From Zonotrichia leucophrys gambelii (taxonomy: Eukaryota > Chordata > Aves > Passeriformes > Passerellidae), in NCBI RefSeq assembly GCF_028769735.1, contig NC_088173.1, positions 13,103,038 to 13,167,037 on the forward strand: a stretch of DNA of 64,000 nucleotides, in the 5' to 3' direction. Positions 48,551-61,727 of this stretch are shown here, one piece after another. Each line of letters starts with the position of its first letter. Positions within the stretch are counted from its first letter, which is position 1. Made by a program: the position numbers and the translations under genes. The notes under the pieces are model-generated. The model was given only the letters and a program-made list of their open reading frames with translations, ran no database searches and was not told where the DNA came from.

Positions 48551-51500
48551 ATATGCTTGTACTTTATTGAGAAAAGCATGCTTTTAAGCACTTTCTCTTC
48601 CTAAGTAATCTAATAAGTATGCTTTAATCTGTTTTCAAGGTGGCTCACATAAGGCATTATCTGTTTATACTTGTAAGACTGCATTTGTCTCCATAATATT
48701 AGTGTCTCAAGAATTGGTATGTTTCCTTAGTGACTTATGTGCCTAAATGTTTAATGCTGTTAGAATGTTCGATGCTGTGTCATCTTTAGTGCTGGACATG
48801 ACCTGGGCACCTCAGTTCCTTCCACACTTGAGACTGCTAATGACTTGTTTCCCAGAAAGGTTCCCTGTAACACTCAATTAGTACAAATGCAATTAGAAAG
48901 GAACTGTCCTGGTGCAAAGGAGACTTTTAGCATGTGTAGCCTTACTAGTCTGTGCAAAAAGAACAGGTGAAAAAGGCAGTGGCAGCTCCAGCCTTTTGAA
49001 GCTGAAAATTCCCAGCACGAAGTTCCCACGTGAGGAGCCTCTTGACTTTGAAACTGCTCCTTTGGGCACCTGCATAGGATTCACTCACTTGTGTGGTTTA
49101 TCTTGATGGATCTAGTGAGCTAAGGCATGAGGTGCAGCTGAGTGCAGCAGGGCTGGATGTGTGACCCTGAATCTCTGTCACCTCCTGGAAAGCAGTGGAT
49201 TTCTTCTCTGAAGTCAAAAGAGGGAGAAATAAGATCAACAGATATAAACAGTTTATGTATCTAACAATGTCCTAGTGTCTTATTTAATTCCTGGGAGGGA
49301 AGGAAGCAGAGGAGGTACAAATGGGAAGGTAAGCTATGTTGCTCATGTAAAGGGACAGTTGATTTGGAGAACGAGTTGTCTGTCTTGATAAGATTTAGTC
49401 TTTCACAACAGTCAAGTTCTGACCAGTGGATGGAATTTTTCAAGAGTGTTTATAGCCTTCAATATATAGAATTAGCTAGTTAATCTTTCCACAGTGATGG
49501 TTAGTCAAATAAGGGCACTTGGAACTTGCTCTTAGAGGTCTGTTGGATCTCCAAATGTGTAAAATCGCCTTTTGGTTCCTACTTCCCATCTGGGTCCTGC
49601 ACAGAGCTTTCCAGTGCTGAAAAGGGAAGCTGATGGCTGATTTTAGGAATTTTACAGCTCAGGCCCAGAGTAATAGTTTAAAGTGAGAATAAAACTCATG
49701 TAAGACTTAGTTAAAAGCAAGGATATGAAATATGTGTGCTTTAAACTAGAAATTTAGATGTTATAGCTTAAAGTTTGGGGACATTCTAATGTACTGAAAG
49801 ATTCTGCTTTTTCCTGTGACAGAAACAGTGTTTTAAAATGATCTTAAACTTCTGTAAGCAGAATTAAGCTAATGTTGAAAGTTTTTGAACAATCTTCCTT
49901 AAAGTCTGTCTTGACTTCACCTGCAGGCAGGTTCCTAAAAGCCTACCTGTAATGCAACAACTGGATGTTAAAACTTCTTAGTGATACCTCTGTAATATGT
50001 CCATACAAAACATTTTGGAGTAAAGGAAAGATTCTTTATTAAAATTGAGCAGATGTACAGTTTAATCTACTGTTTGAACTGAAATTCAGTTTTGACTTGA
50101 GGGCCAAATTTCTGAAAAGCAGTTATCAAATAACCTTTTTAAAAGCAAATCCAAAGACTAACCAAATTAATAAAACCCCAACAAACCCCAAATCTTTGGA
50201 ATTAAAAGGCTGAAAAGCTCAACTAGGCAAACATCTGAATCCTAAAAGGCATAAAGATGTATTGCAAATGGGCTGAATTATTTTGAGCTTTAAGTCCTCT
50301 GTAGTTTGTATATGCTGGTGCAAAGGTTGCTGTACACTGACCTCTCCACCCCTATCTGGATTTCCCTCTTTATGTAAATAGATAAGCATAAATCCATTGG
50401 CTTGGAAATAATTGTACCGTTTCTTGCTTTGCAGCAGCTGACTGCATGGTGATTTTCTAGCAGAACACTTAAGTGACAGGCGGCAGGTCAGCATGGTGTT
50501 GATCTGTCTTCCTGGGATCTAGGAAACCTCATCCAAATGACTTAGAGTGCTTAGATTTCTGTAGTGAGGTGTGCCAAGTGTTTGGTTGTAAAACCGAATG
50601 ATCCATCAAGAAAAGTTACAATTTTTTGATAGGTATTAAAATACATATATTATTAATAAGGAATGGGTAGAACAGCTGAAATAAACAGAGTGCTGATTTC
50701 TAATCAGAATTTGAACAAAACCGTTCAACTTACTTCAGACTGAAAATACCATTATATGATATAGGTAAGGAGCATGCTTTTGTTAAATTTTCAGGTCTTT
50801 ATATTCTTTGGGAACAGGTAGAATGAAAAGTAATAGTGTGACAAAAATGTTCTAATACTTGCAGTCTGTTCTACTCTTAGCAGTAATATTTAAGTGCTTG
50901 ACCAGAATGTTAGAGTTGGAGAGCGGTTTCCAGTTGAAATCTGGGCTCCTTTGAGGAAGTTGTTTATAGGCCAGCAAACACAACAGAGCAAGTTTGAAAG
51001 ACCTTTGAGTCAGCTGGTTGAACTACTTATTACAACATGTTTTTTAATTGAGTTTACTAACTTGTCTGTCAATTATCTGACAAACCAGAGTGGCCTGGAC
51101 AAAGGTTGTTCATATTCTTAAGGCTTTAAAAGATTTGTGTTATGTGTCTGAGCCTTTGAACTGTCACAAACAGCTCTGCACTTGCTGAATACTTGTCTGT
51201 TCACTGCTACAAGCTCTGTCTACCCATCCGTGCTAAAAGTCCATGCCAGGATTGCTAGTGTAACCATGCAAATCACTGTCCTGCTGTGGGCAAGCGAAAT
51301 AAAGAAAAAAACCTCAAAGTTCAGTGTAAGACCACTGAGTTAAGACAACAGTAGTTGGTTTGGCCTTTCAGATACAGCTGTGCTACTGACGTGAGCTGGG
51401 ACATGTCAAACCTTGGGCTTTCAGTCACTTCTCTGACAGCTACTCCATTTTATTGGCAAAGTGTCATTGCCTTTCACACTGGCATCAGTAAATGTCACTG

Positions 51501-54500
51501 TGACTATCTTCTGTGCAGGGTGTATTCACACGTGGCTTTCAGTCACAGAAATTTGTCTGTGTGAAGTCAGTGAAATGCTTTAGTCCATTTGACGCAAGCA
51601 GCTCTCTGCTGGCAAAGCATTATCTTCTGAGATGAGACCTTGCGTGTTCCAGTCTGGCCTGGCTTCTTCTATGTCTGGAATGAGCAAGACATTCACCCTG
51701 CTCTGTCTCTCTGTCACTACAGGGTGAGACCAAGATACATTTATCAATTTATGCTAGGATGGTTTTGGTTTTGCACTTCATTCCAAACAGTTTTTTGTGG
51801 AATAAGTACTTTTTTTTTTTTTCCTAGGCAATATATGAGGCATAATTATATTTCAGAATTCAAGTGCATATTTGCAAGAAGGGTGTTTGACTAATTGTGA
51901 CTGGGGAAAACTTCACACTAGATTAGCACTCAATTAGAAGATGCTCAGTTAATGATAGAGTATAAAGAATTAAGTTGATGTGTCATACTTCAAAATCTGT
52001 GGTACAAAAGACCTCCTTTTGAACCAGATGTCTTTGGCTTTTTTCAATAGGCTTATTTGGGACCATAATGACCTGAATGACAATTATCTGATTTCTGAAT
52101 TATATCATCGACTTAGCTATGGATATGAATTGATGGAAAGAGAAAAGAACAAGCTAGAACCACAACAAAAACCTTTTCCCTCTGTAGCAGACTTACCTTA
52201 ACACTTAATTCAGTGTTAAGGCTTAATCTGTTAAAGTGTTACCTTAAAACTTGATTCACTGCTTATCAAATTTTGTCTTTTTGGAATAATTCTGCCTTGA
52301 TGGCTGTGATAAATATAAAACTTAATTTTTTTGTTTTTCTTGCTTTCAAATGGATTTCAGAACTTGATGACCTTTGCTGAAAATAACTTGACTAGCTGGA
52401 GCCATAACAAGGCATAACTTTGTGAGTGCATGTGGTAAAGGCTCAGCTGTTTGCATGATATTTATCATTCCACAGCTAAAGAAATAGAGGAAATAGAAAA
52501 TCAAACATGAGGGTGAAATATAAAACTTTTAAAAAATTTCCTAAATTGTTTTTGTGACTAATTATGAACTTGAGCAATTTTTTCACTATTAAAATATTCT
52601 TACTCTATTTTGTGTTTTCTCATCTATATTGGAGATGCATATTGGAACTTCTGTAGTTAGTTTGTGATCATGCTGTGGGGCTGTGATAGGTCAAACCAGA
52701 TCTATAAAATTTCCAGTCTAGAGTGCCCTGAGTTTAGTGATGACTTTGTCATATTCTCTTAGCACTATTGCTGAATGTTCTGTGAAAATTTCAGTCTTTG
52801 GATTGCAAGTACATTGCTTTTTGCAATTCAGCTGCAAGTGAGGACGTGGTTATTGTTCGTGCCTGCCTACTAAGATTCCAGTAAAACGTTTTCTTGGAAC
52901 CAAGTAAAATATACTGCTTTAATAAAGAATTTTACCAGAAATGTTACTGCTAGCTTTTTAAAAATGTGGTAGACCAAGGTCATGCTAAAGTCGAACATTT
53001 TGTTCATTACTTCCTAGGATACAATTTCAATGCTTGAAAGGGTGGAGAAATTCTAAAGGTTCACTAAGACCTTTGGTACAGTCATCTGTTTTTCTCTGGT
53101 GATATTTTCTGCCTGTGAGCTTGAAAGCTTCGGAGTGGCTTTCCAGAGCTGTCTTGGAGCACCCTGGATGCCACAAGCTGCTCTGCCGAGGTGAGGGAAG
53201 GGCAGCTCCCTCAGTGGCTGCGGTGTGGCAGCTGCTGCTGTGCTCAGGATGCAGGTGTATCCTCACACATCACCTTGTGGCAATACCAATAGCCATTCCT
53301 ATAAATCCATCAGTAGGTGTAAAGGGTAAAGTTTGCTATGTGTGAGGAAAGCCTAATTGAAGGAAAGGAAGGAAGCAGGAAGTTGTCTCATTTTTTTTTA
53401 ATGTTGCAAATAGTTCAGTGATTGTCAAATGGGCATTTAACTCTATATGGACCCAAACCGTAAGGCAGCTTCAGTCTTGACTGAATTTACTTTTCTGAAA
53501 GTAAGGGGATTTCAGCCTTGTGGTAGACAAGATATTATATCTGAAGGAATTTTTCATATGCTTCAGGGAAGCTTGGGTGAATAGAGATGCTGTTGCAAAG
53601 TAGATTTTGTCAGCGTAAATTCTTGCAGGTGCAACATCCCCCTTTTCTGCCTGGCCCTCTATTACAATTTTTTTTTTTCAACAGTATTCCCTTTCACATT
53701 GACAGATGCTTAATACTGGGAATTAAAATAGTCCTTGTGAGGAATTAGTTCTGTTTAGACCAGGCAGTGTACATGAACTCATTCTGTACTGCTAACTCTG
53801 CAAGTAATTTCAAATTACCTTTTAAATTTGATCTTATATGGTAACTTATTATATTTTCTGTTACTGTATTTTAGAGATTGGGAGTAGCTTTAATGCAGCA
53901 ATGACACATTTAAAATAAATACTAACTTTGAAAAAGATAATTTTAACAGTTGTTACTCTTCTGGGTTTTGCCCTTGTGATACAAAGCATAGTGTTTGTTA
54001 CAAATGGACAGACCATTCTTTCGAAATGACATTTTCTTCTGAGAATGGGTAATATATTTTGTCCTTGTTTCTAATGTCATAATTTATTTAAATACCATCG
54101 TTCACCTTTGTGGCCATTTCTTAATCTTCTGCTTTTGCTTACAAAATAGTATAGTAGGAATATTATTGATGTTAGTGTCTAGAGCAATGTAAAGGTTATA
54201 TAGCTAAGAGCAAAATCTTTTTTTAATGTTTGTTTGAAGCTACAAGTTGCAAAACATTATAGTATTTAAAAATACAGAATGTTCTGGCAGGAAATGGTAT
54301 AAGTAGAAATACTAAGACAAATGTCTTTCAGAATTATTCAGTGCTAGATCACTGTGTAATGCAGCTAATGTGGTTAATCAGTTGTCATTCCTTGGCTTCC
54401 TTAGTGTGCTAACTCTTCTGGCCTAGACAGAGGTACTAGTTTTGCAGCTGATACCAGGTCTCAGATAAGCTTGTCTGACTAGTTGCTTGTTTTCAGTGGA

Positions 54501-56469
54501 CATTAGGCGTGAACTGTTAGTCTGAACCACCTTGCACATGAAGTCCATATGAACTGCAGGCCGACTGTGCTCACATTTCCAAAATAATGTTTAAATCAAT
54601 ATGACTTATCTAACTGAAACTGTATATGCAAAAACAGTCATTAGTTTTTGATCCTAGTTGCAGGATTAGTTCTTATTTATCTCAGTTCAAGTGATCAGTG
54701 GACCTAACACAGGGAAAGCAGAAATGACAGGGAAAGGAGATGTACCTTTCATGGTGAAGGCAGGATCCCAGATTGAGCTGAACCAATTTAGAACTGTGTA
54801 ACTTGTCTTTGGTAGCCTTTGTAGGAAATGGAGAGAAATGACTGGTTTGTACACAGCCTTCAAATGTAATATACCCTAGTAGTTCCACACCAGTAGTCTT
54901 ACCTTTGAATATAACATTGAGTAGACATGAGTGTGTATTTTAAGATTCCTCTGAGATGTGCAGTTTTACAGAATCTGCTTTCTGGGTAATTAAAAATTAG
55001 ATTCCAATGGTATTTTTAATCAAGTCATACCATTAACTTATAGAGCAGAAGATAAGGGTAGTATTAACAAATGATAACTCAGGCTTCCTGGGCCATTCCC
55101 TGTGACTGCTTTAATGTGTGACAGATCAGTGTTGTCAAAGGGCCAGGCAGGTTCAGATATTTGCCTGTCATTGCTTTCTGAAGAAAGCTTTGTTGGTCTC
55201 CTTCAATAGACAGGGATGAAATACAGAGAAATAAGCTGTCATCACTAAAAGTTAGCCTGATTTACTTTACCTTCATACCACTGCATGGCCCACACACACC
55301 ATTTTTTTTCTCTGTCTCAGTACAAGCAGCACCCAAGAGGTACAGGATTACAGAAAGCCAATAAAAGCACACTGAAGTAGAGAAATCTCTTAAATAAATC
55401 ATGTCTTCCCATACTCTTGAGGTGCTCTGTTTTTAATTCTGTAATTGTAAATTAAGAATGATTAAAGTGATTTTATTTAATATGAAGTGCATTTTTTGAG
55501 CTGCTCAGGTGAAGTCAGAGTGAACTAATATAATGGAAAAAAACCTGGTCTAGACAGGCATCTTACATCAGTGCACTTGGAAAATTAGTAGGCATGTGGT
55601 CAGCAATGAGGTGTTCATCACAGCAGGTAGCAGATGATTGTCAGCTTTCCCAGTCCCCTAAGCAGAGATAAGTATCCATTTCTGCTTCTGTCTAGGCAAT
55701 CATATACTCCCCTACATACTAGGTTATTTAGAAGGCTTCTGTTTAATCATAAATGTGACTGTTCTTATGCTTCTCCTTAAAAACAAGATTTTAGCTGGAT
55801 TTTGGATAAAATCCTGAAATACTTATGCAAAAACAGTCTTTAGCTGTATAGTTTCTTGAGGAATAGCTCATTAATGTGACATAAGGTTAGCCATTACTTT
55901 CTTTAAAAAAAATTCATCCCTATGCCTTCTACCCTAAAAAGCAGAATCAGTTAAATATGAGCTTAAAACCACAGACACAGTAGTGCATTTCAAATCTCAA
56001 ATTAAATTTTACTATACAGCAAAAACTGAAGAACAAACAGATGCAAATTACTGTTTTGATAATTTTGCACTGGAATTTTAAAAATCAAGAGTGTTCCCAG
56101 AATATAAAATATTCATAGCTTATGGAATTTTCATAACTCCTTATATTGGGTGCATCTCAAGTTTTACTGTACTTTGCCTTGTTCATTAAACATTAAAGTA
56201 TCTTCATATATTGACTTCACACATCATCTTTAATGTCAGATACTGATAGTCAGAATTTCTAAAACTTGTACTTTGCATATGGAATTTGCTTATTGATATC
56301 TATCATAGTTGCTGCAGCCTTAAAACCTGGAGAGTATAGAAACTTTGGATGCAATAAGTAGGAAATCTGTCAGGTCTTGCAAGCAGGTGAAAGACTTAAG
56401 ATGATGGCACTGTTGATAATATTTAATCATAATGCAGTACTAAAGATTGGTCATTAGGAAAAAATTTGT
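48551..56469. other. Non-coding unique sequence
   Basis: About 8 kb without a supported gene. A T13 run at 51810-51822 ending TTCCTAG looks like a strong splice acceptor but no donor follows. A frame at 52051-52201 is bounded by an acceptor-like ttttttcaatag and ends in a stop inside a hairpin (weak candidate, see findings). Positions 53115-53270 are GC-richer and contain GCCGAG|GTGAGG, a good donor-like site at 53190. I cannot connect these into a gene. Confidence 0.55.
52196..52221. repeat. Perfect hairpin, 10-bp arms, 6-nt loop
   Basis: CCTTAACACT (52196-52205), loop TAATTC, then AGTGTTAAGG (52212-52221), an exact reverse complement. A degenerate further copy of the motif (GTTAAAGTGTTACCTTAA) follows at about 52230-52247. 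Confidence 0.9.
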
Positions 56470-56662
56470 TACAGAAAGAGTGGGCAGGCATTGGAACAGG
56501 CTACCCAGGGAAGTGTTAGAATCACCCTCCCTGGAAGTACTCAGAAAATGTGCCAGTGTGTCCCTTGCAGTCATGGTTTAGTGATGAGCACAGTGGTGCA
56601 AGGTTAATGGTTGGGCTCAACAATCTCAGAGGTCTTTTCCAAACATAGTGGTTCTGTGGTCA
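56470..56662 (+). repeat. CR1 LINE 3' fragment, sense
   Basis: A clear match to the CR1 sense 3' region. Blocks in order: gtgggcaggcattggaacaggctacccaggg; tcaccctccctggaagtactcag; cagtcatggtttagtgatg; ggttaatggttgggctcaacaatctcagaggtcttttcc; and the terminal ggttctgtggtcat in place of the octamer repeat. The 106-codon minus-strand frame that overlaps it is an artefact. It is the best preserved CR1 copy in the window. Confidence 0.92.
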
Positions 56663-59600
56663 TAAGGATTCTAAGAAAAGGGAATTTCTCCACTGTTGTT
56701 CTAGTTTGTTCCTTGAATTCTCCATAGAGCAGTGTCCATGATGATTTGTATCCCATCAGGATCTCAGCTGTGTCTGGCAAGAGGGAATAGACTAGGATTT
56801 CACTGTGCAATCTGCACATTACTAGTTGTTTTGGAGGGGTTTTTGTGTAGTGAAAACTAGCTTTAATTTTCACTTTTGGAAAAAAAAAAAAAAAAGAAAA
56901 ATTGGAACTCTGTAGCATAGACACCTTGTGAATATATTAGGGGCAAGACCTCTTTTTTATGTGTTTTGGCCTATAAACACTTAGATTATTGTCCAAGAGA
57001 TGGTCTCAGCCGTTGTCTTAAAAGAAGTCTCACAAAATTAATCTTTTGATGGTTCCTGTGTTTTAAAGGCTGAAAATTAATTACATGCCTCCCTTCTTCA
57101 TATTGGTTTTGTAAGTACAAATAATTAGTCATTACTTTTTTAATTTCCATACCTCATTTCATGTGTCAACAGCAGCACTACTGATGTTGTAATAGTTTCT
57201 ACCTTATGAATTTCTTTTCATTAGAGAGTTCATTTTCAAATTGTTTCCATTTATTAGCAAAATACCTTCCTGTATGAATTTAGGTGGTTATGTTGCTGTT
57301 CTGAGCTCTTGTTCTTAACAGAATTCACAGTTCTGAAAGCTCCATCTTATATGTGTACTCCTGTTGCAGTCAAGCTGCGTAGGCACAAAACAACCTTATT
57401 GCCTGTGCACAAGGAGGCAAATGCGTCTGGATTCTCCTATGCTATGCAAGCTAGCCTAACATTTATCCATGTCCAGCATTTCTGTCAGAGGATTATCAGC
57501 AAAAGCAACAAGGCACTTGTTTAGATTGTTATAAAAAACCAGTCTGTCTAGGAAAATGAAATAGTGAGGTAGATGGTGCCATAAAATATTTTTTTACTCT
57601 CACTTAGAAAGGTACTGGTGTTCCTGGAGAGATCTAGGTGAAGACTTCAAATTCTGCTGGAAACCTGGCAGTACTCAAGTGATGTAGAAACTTGAAACCT
57701 GTTGTGTTAACTCTTCAAAGAAATGTAAACTCTTCACAAATCGGGTTGTAATGGTAATATGCTTTCAGGCTTGGGGTATATGTACAGTAGAGCTTCAAAA
57801 GCACTAAACCTGTAACTCAAACCATTACAATGAGCAAAGATGCTCCTTAGAAAGGGATTGAGAGTCCTGTGAAGTAACATTTTAAAAATAATGCACCTGA
57901 AATTGAGTATTTCCACAAGACTTGGGTTGGACCCACTGAACTTTAAGCCCTTCACTAGTGTGCCATAATTGAGATTCCATATGGAGTCAACAGCAGCTCT
58001 GTCAGAAGGAAATTTGATCTGGAATATGTTTAATCACTCTTTGAAAGTACTTATATGCTTTGCTCATGTAAATAGGACTTGCAAAAGAAATTATTCAGCT
58101 TTAAGTGAATGCAGTGATGCTAGCCTTTAGTCTCTCTTGCCATCTCTTATCACTTTATGCACAAGTGTTTGTGTGTCATGAAGTCTCACTTCTGTATCTC
58201 CTAAAAATTTCAACTTTGCTTAAATTTGAAATGTCTACCCAAAGCTTGAAAAGACATTCTAGTGAAAAGACCTGCTAGAAAGTAGGTTAGCTCCAGGTAC
58301 AGAGGATACAGTATTTCATTTTAATTCCTAATAGTTTTTTTTTAAAGTTTTTAACTGCCTTGGCCTAAATAGCTGATCCTGTCAATACTGCTGAAATGTA
58401 GTGTTTCTGCAACTGCTAAATTGCATGCATTAAAATAAATTAGGATTCCTGCAGGTGTCTGATGAAACAATTTAGAATGTTTAGTTTAAACTAGTTCTAA
58501 GCACCCACTCCTGCCAGTATTACTTTACATAAGTGATTTCAATTCTAATTTTCATTTATAGGCTCAGCTTGAGGGAGGAATGTTTGCCTCTGCTATTCTT
58601 CCTTGCATGGCTGGAGGAAAACCTGTGAAATACATGTTCTTGGAAGAGACTGAGTTCCCAAAAATAAAAGTTTTCTTGGGCAGCACCAGAATTCACAGAA
58701 GCACATGCTCTGTTTCCCTTGGCATGACACAGCTATGGAGCGTGTCTCAGGGGAGACTTTTTGTCTAGGCAAGCATGAAAATCCCTTCTGTGGTGAGGCC
58801 ACCAGTTAGTGCCAAATAAGGGGGCAGTTCTGTTTTTCTGATAACTGGTAAATAAGCTATGCACAGGCAAATCCATTCCACACTCTGAAAAATTGTGAGT
58901 ACTCCTAAGTGAGGGAGGTAACAGTAGCTCTTTAAAATGAGAAGTTCTTAACCTGAGTGTGAGGTGTAAAATGACCGCAAAGGAATTACTGTGAAATTAA
59001 CTTTGTACATGACAGAACACTTTATTTGGAATCTATTTGACTTCAGGGTGTCAATACCATCTATGGGAGATGCTCAAAATATAAGGTTTCTTTTGACAGA
59101 AGAAAGACCTTGGAATTCCACTGCTGTCTCTAGCAAGCAGTGCTGGTGACCCTAAATCCTGTGCATGGCTTGGCTGAATGAGCTTTGTCTTCCTAATGGT
59201 AACCTTCCTACATCTAAGGGATAACAGGTGAATTTTGACAAAGTTGGAACAAGGTTTTTAATCTAAAAAACAAACAAGCAAACAAGCAAAATTGCTGAAT
59301 ATGCTAGCTTTAAAGAAAATTCAAAAATTCTTTTTATGCAGTGGTAGAAATCTTTCAGAAGATGACCTCCCTAATACCCAGATAGAACAGAACACTGAAA
59401 TTTCAAGTGAACACAAAAATAAACACGCAGACTAACTTTTCTTCTTTATTTAAAGGAAACAAACTGGAAAAGCACCTTAAAATACCAAGCTATCTCTTCA
59501 GTTGTAAATATGTAACCAAGTATAGAATATTTTGACAATTTATTTTATGTATGAATAGATTTCCAGTGGCTTTGGAGTCCTGAGTGGCTTTTCACTATCA

Positions 59601-60889
59601 GCAGTTTTTGGTGACAGGAATGTATCTAATTTAGTTATCTGAGAAGCAACACCGTTTGTTTGAATAACCAACTTTGCACTTTTAGATTCTCTTGGTAGAG
59701 AAGACACAGTTTTTCCATGTTAACTCATCTTTGAACAGAATTCACACCAGGTTGTCAGAATTTTGCTTTTAAATCAAATATTGTGCTAAAAAAAAGAGTT
59801 GATCTGCAGCACCATCTCAGAAGCAGAGAAAATCATTAAGTTTAATTAGGATCAAATATTTGTTAAGCACTGGTAGATGAATTGAGTCTATTCAGTAACA
59901 GAGAAATTGTATTTGGGTAATTTGCTGTAGTAGTAACACATGAGGCATGCATGATTGAATAAATCTACACAGAGATCTTTTTTATAGTGAGCTGTTTTTC
60001 TGTAGAGTAGCAGTTTTATTTACATATATATGATTTTTCCATCATTCTTAGATATCTGAATGAAAATTTATTTTGAAGCCTCACTTGTTAAATTGATAGG
60101 TTAAGATTCCTAAAGGTATTATATCTCCTCATACACTCTTAGGTGTCATTTTTCACTTGCAGCAAATGCAATTATGTAGAATTTGGTAAGTGACATGATG
60201 AGAAACCCATGAAGAGTTTTTGCAATGCATTTTTAGTGTCTGAGTATACTATTCTGTGATAATCAAACAAGAAAACTGAATATGAATTATAGCCTAGGCC
60301 TTTTGCATTACAGCCTTTTGGCTAAACTCTGGGCCTGTCCATGAGATGTATTTCTTCTTTATTTACTGGAAATCAGTCACTATTGAGAATAAAAAACTTA
60401 ATTCTGTAACTTCAAGGTGCAACCTTGAATGTTTGCTAAGGACCTTCTTTATGATTTGGGTTCAGAGTTGTCTCATTTTGAAGCTACAGTGCTTCAAAAT
60501 ACAGTCAAAATACAGTGTATTTTGTCTTTAGTAGAGACAAACAGGTAAAACTAAGTGTAAATGCACAAGATGGTATGGTTAAGCTGAATGGAGGAAATTA
60601 ACTAGCAGTCATCTGGACTTATTTATCAACTGTATGACCTCTAGGTGGATGCAAAAGCTTTATCTATGTTACAGAATTTCAGAAGGAAGAATGACAATCA
60701 ATTTTTTCTTTAGTCTCAATCCAAGAACAGTTTATCAAGATTCATAACAGTAAGCATTGATAGGGTAATCTGACTTGTTTTTAGAAAAAAATTTGAAATT
60801 AGCGCTGGCCTTTTCCCAAAACCAAGAAGCACTGCTCAAAGGCAGTTCATTTCTGCACTTAGTCTCTAAACCCCAAAGAAATTATCCTT
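56663..60889. other. Non-coding unique sequence
   Basis: No gene or named element. It contains an A16 run at 56880-56895, an A/C-rich stretch of repeated AAACAAGC-type units near 59267-59290, and an 11-bp tandem duplication (TCAAAATACAG twice) at 60494-60515. Confidence 0.65.
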
Positions 60890-61580
60890 GCAAACTAATG
60901 AAGATAAAATTTAGCACTGTAGCCTGTGGCACCTCCTTCAAAGCTTTAAATGTAAATTTAAGGGTTGGAATTAGGTCAAACATTTTCTGGATATATTTTT
61001 CTAATGGTGCTTCGTCTACTACTGAAACTGTAGAAAGCAGTAGTTTCTGGCTCTCTAAAATTGTTAAGGAGCAGTGGAAGGAAAAGATTGTTTGAGAGTG
61101 GCCTCATTGCTTTGAGTGCAGCATGTTGATGGCATTTCAGTTCCAATCTCTTGGTTGTCATTAAAAAATGTGATGGAGTAGTTTTATCCCTGCTAATGAA
61201 GTAGGAGTTTGAAAATGTGGGGATCCACACACGAAAGACGCCGAAGTGCTGGGCTGAGATCTCTGGGTAACATCTTTGTTTGTCAGCAGCCCAGACTGGT
61301 CAGTGGTGGCCCCAGCAGCAGCCAGCCTTCTTCAGCAAGTGAGAGACTGCAGCTTCTCAGGTTTAGTAAGGGCACTGTAATTGCTGTCTTTGAATGGATC
61401 AGTGCACACAAACTCTGAGATCATTCAGACTGGGGAAATGTTTTATGCAGTCTGTCACAGCAGCCAAGCTCTTTGCACTCAGATCCCTCAAATGCACGGG
61501 GCCTGGCAGCTGATTCAGCACAGGGACAGGCATACTGCGTGCTGAAGGTGATTGTAAACAAGCCACAACAGAAGGGCTTG
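60890..61580 (+). pseudogene. Decayed PIF/Harbinger-like DNA transposase relic
   Basis: Several short motifs of the Harbinger DDE transposase appear in the correct order and roughly correct spacing, but in three frames. These are: ACGTSFKAL then RVGI (60922-60972, family pattern ATGxSFxxL...FRVG); WPHC (61099-61110, pattern WxFPHC), 42-46 codons after RVGI as in the family; VDGISVPI (61125-61148, pattern xDGKHVxI, carrying the first catalytic Asp); KK..GVVLSLL and NVG (61163-61222, pattern YK..SxVLLAL...VDVG); then NARGLAA (61491-61511, pattern ENAFGxLA) and VLKVIV (61539-61556). Frames shift between 61110 and 61125, again near 61150, and again after about 61225. In-frame stops occur at 61093 and 61202. 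The whole catalytic core is thus represented over about 690 bp but cannot be functional. Terminal inverted repeats were not found. Identification is by motif reading only. A chance series of matches is possible but unlikely given the collinearity. Confidence 0.6.
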
Positions 61581-61727
61581 GCAGGGTCAACCACTGAAGA
61601 TTCTTTTTTAATTGGGTGTTCCAAAATGGTCAAGAAACCCCAACCCAAGTTTTTGCGTAGTGCCTTTTGTCCCGTTGTGCCCGATTCCTGAGAGTTTTCC
61701 AGTTAATTGTATTAACTTTCTCCTACT
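61581..61727. other. Spacer between transposase relic and SINE
   Basis: About 150 bp in which a frame stays open to 61691 in continuation of the relic's last frame. No motif is recognised after the VLKVIV block. It may include the transposon's 3' flank. Confidence 0.4.

Noticed and set aside
51810..51826. T13 run followed by CCTAG resembling a strong splice acceptor
   Set aside because: No donor or coding frame follows within a normal exon length, and isolated polypyrimidine-AG sites are frequent in AT-rich introns.
56604..56924. 106-codon minus-strand frame
   Set aside because: Its C-terminal part is the reverse complement of the CR1 3' end and its N-terminal part reads the A16 tract as poly-Phe.
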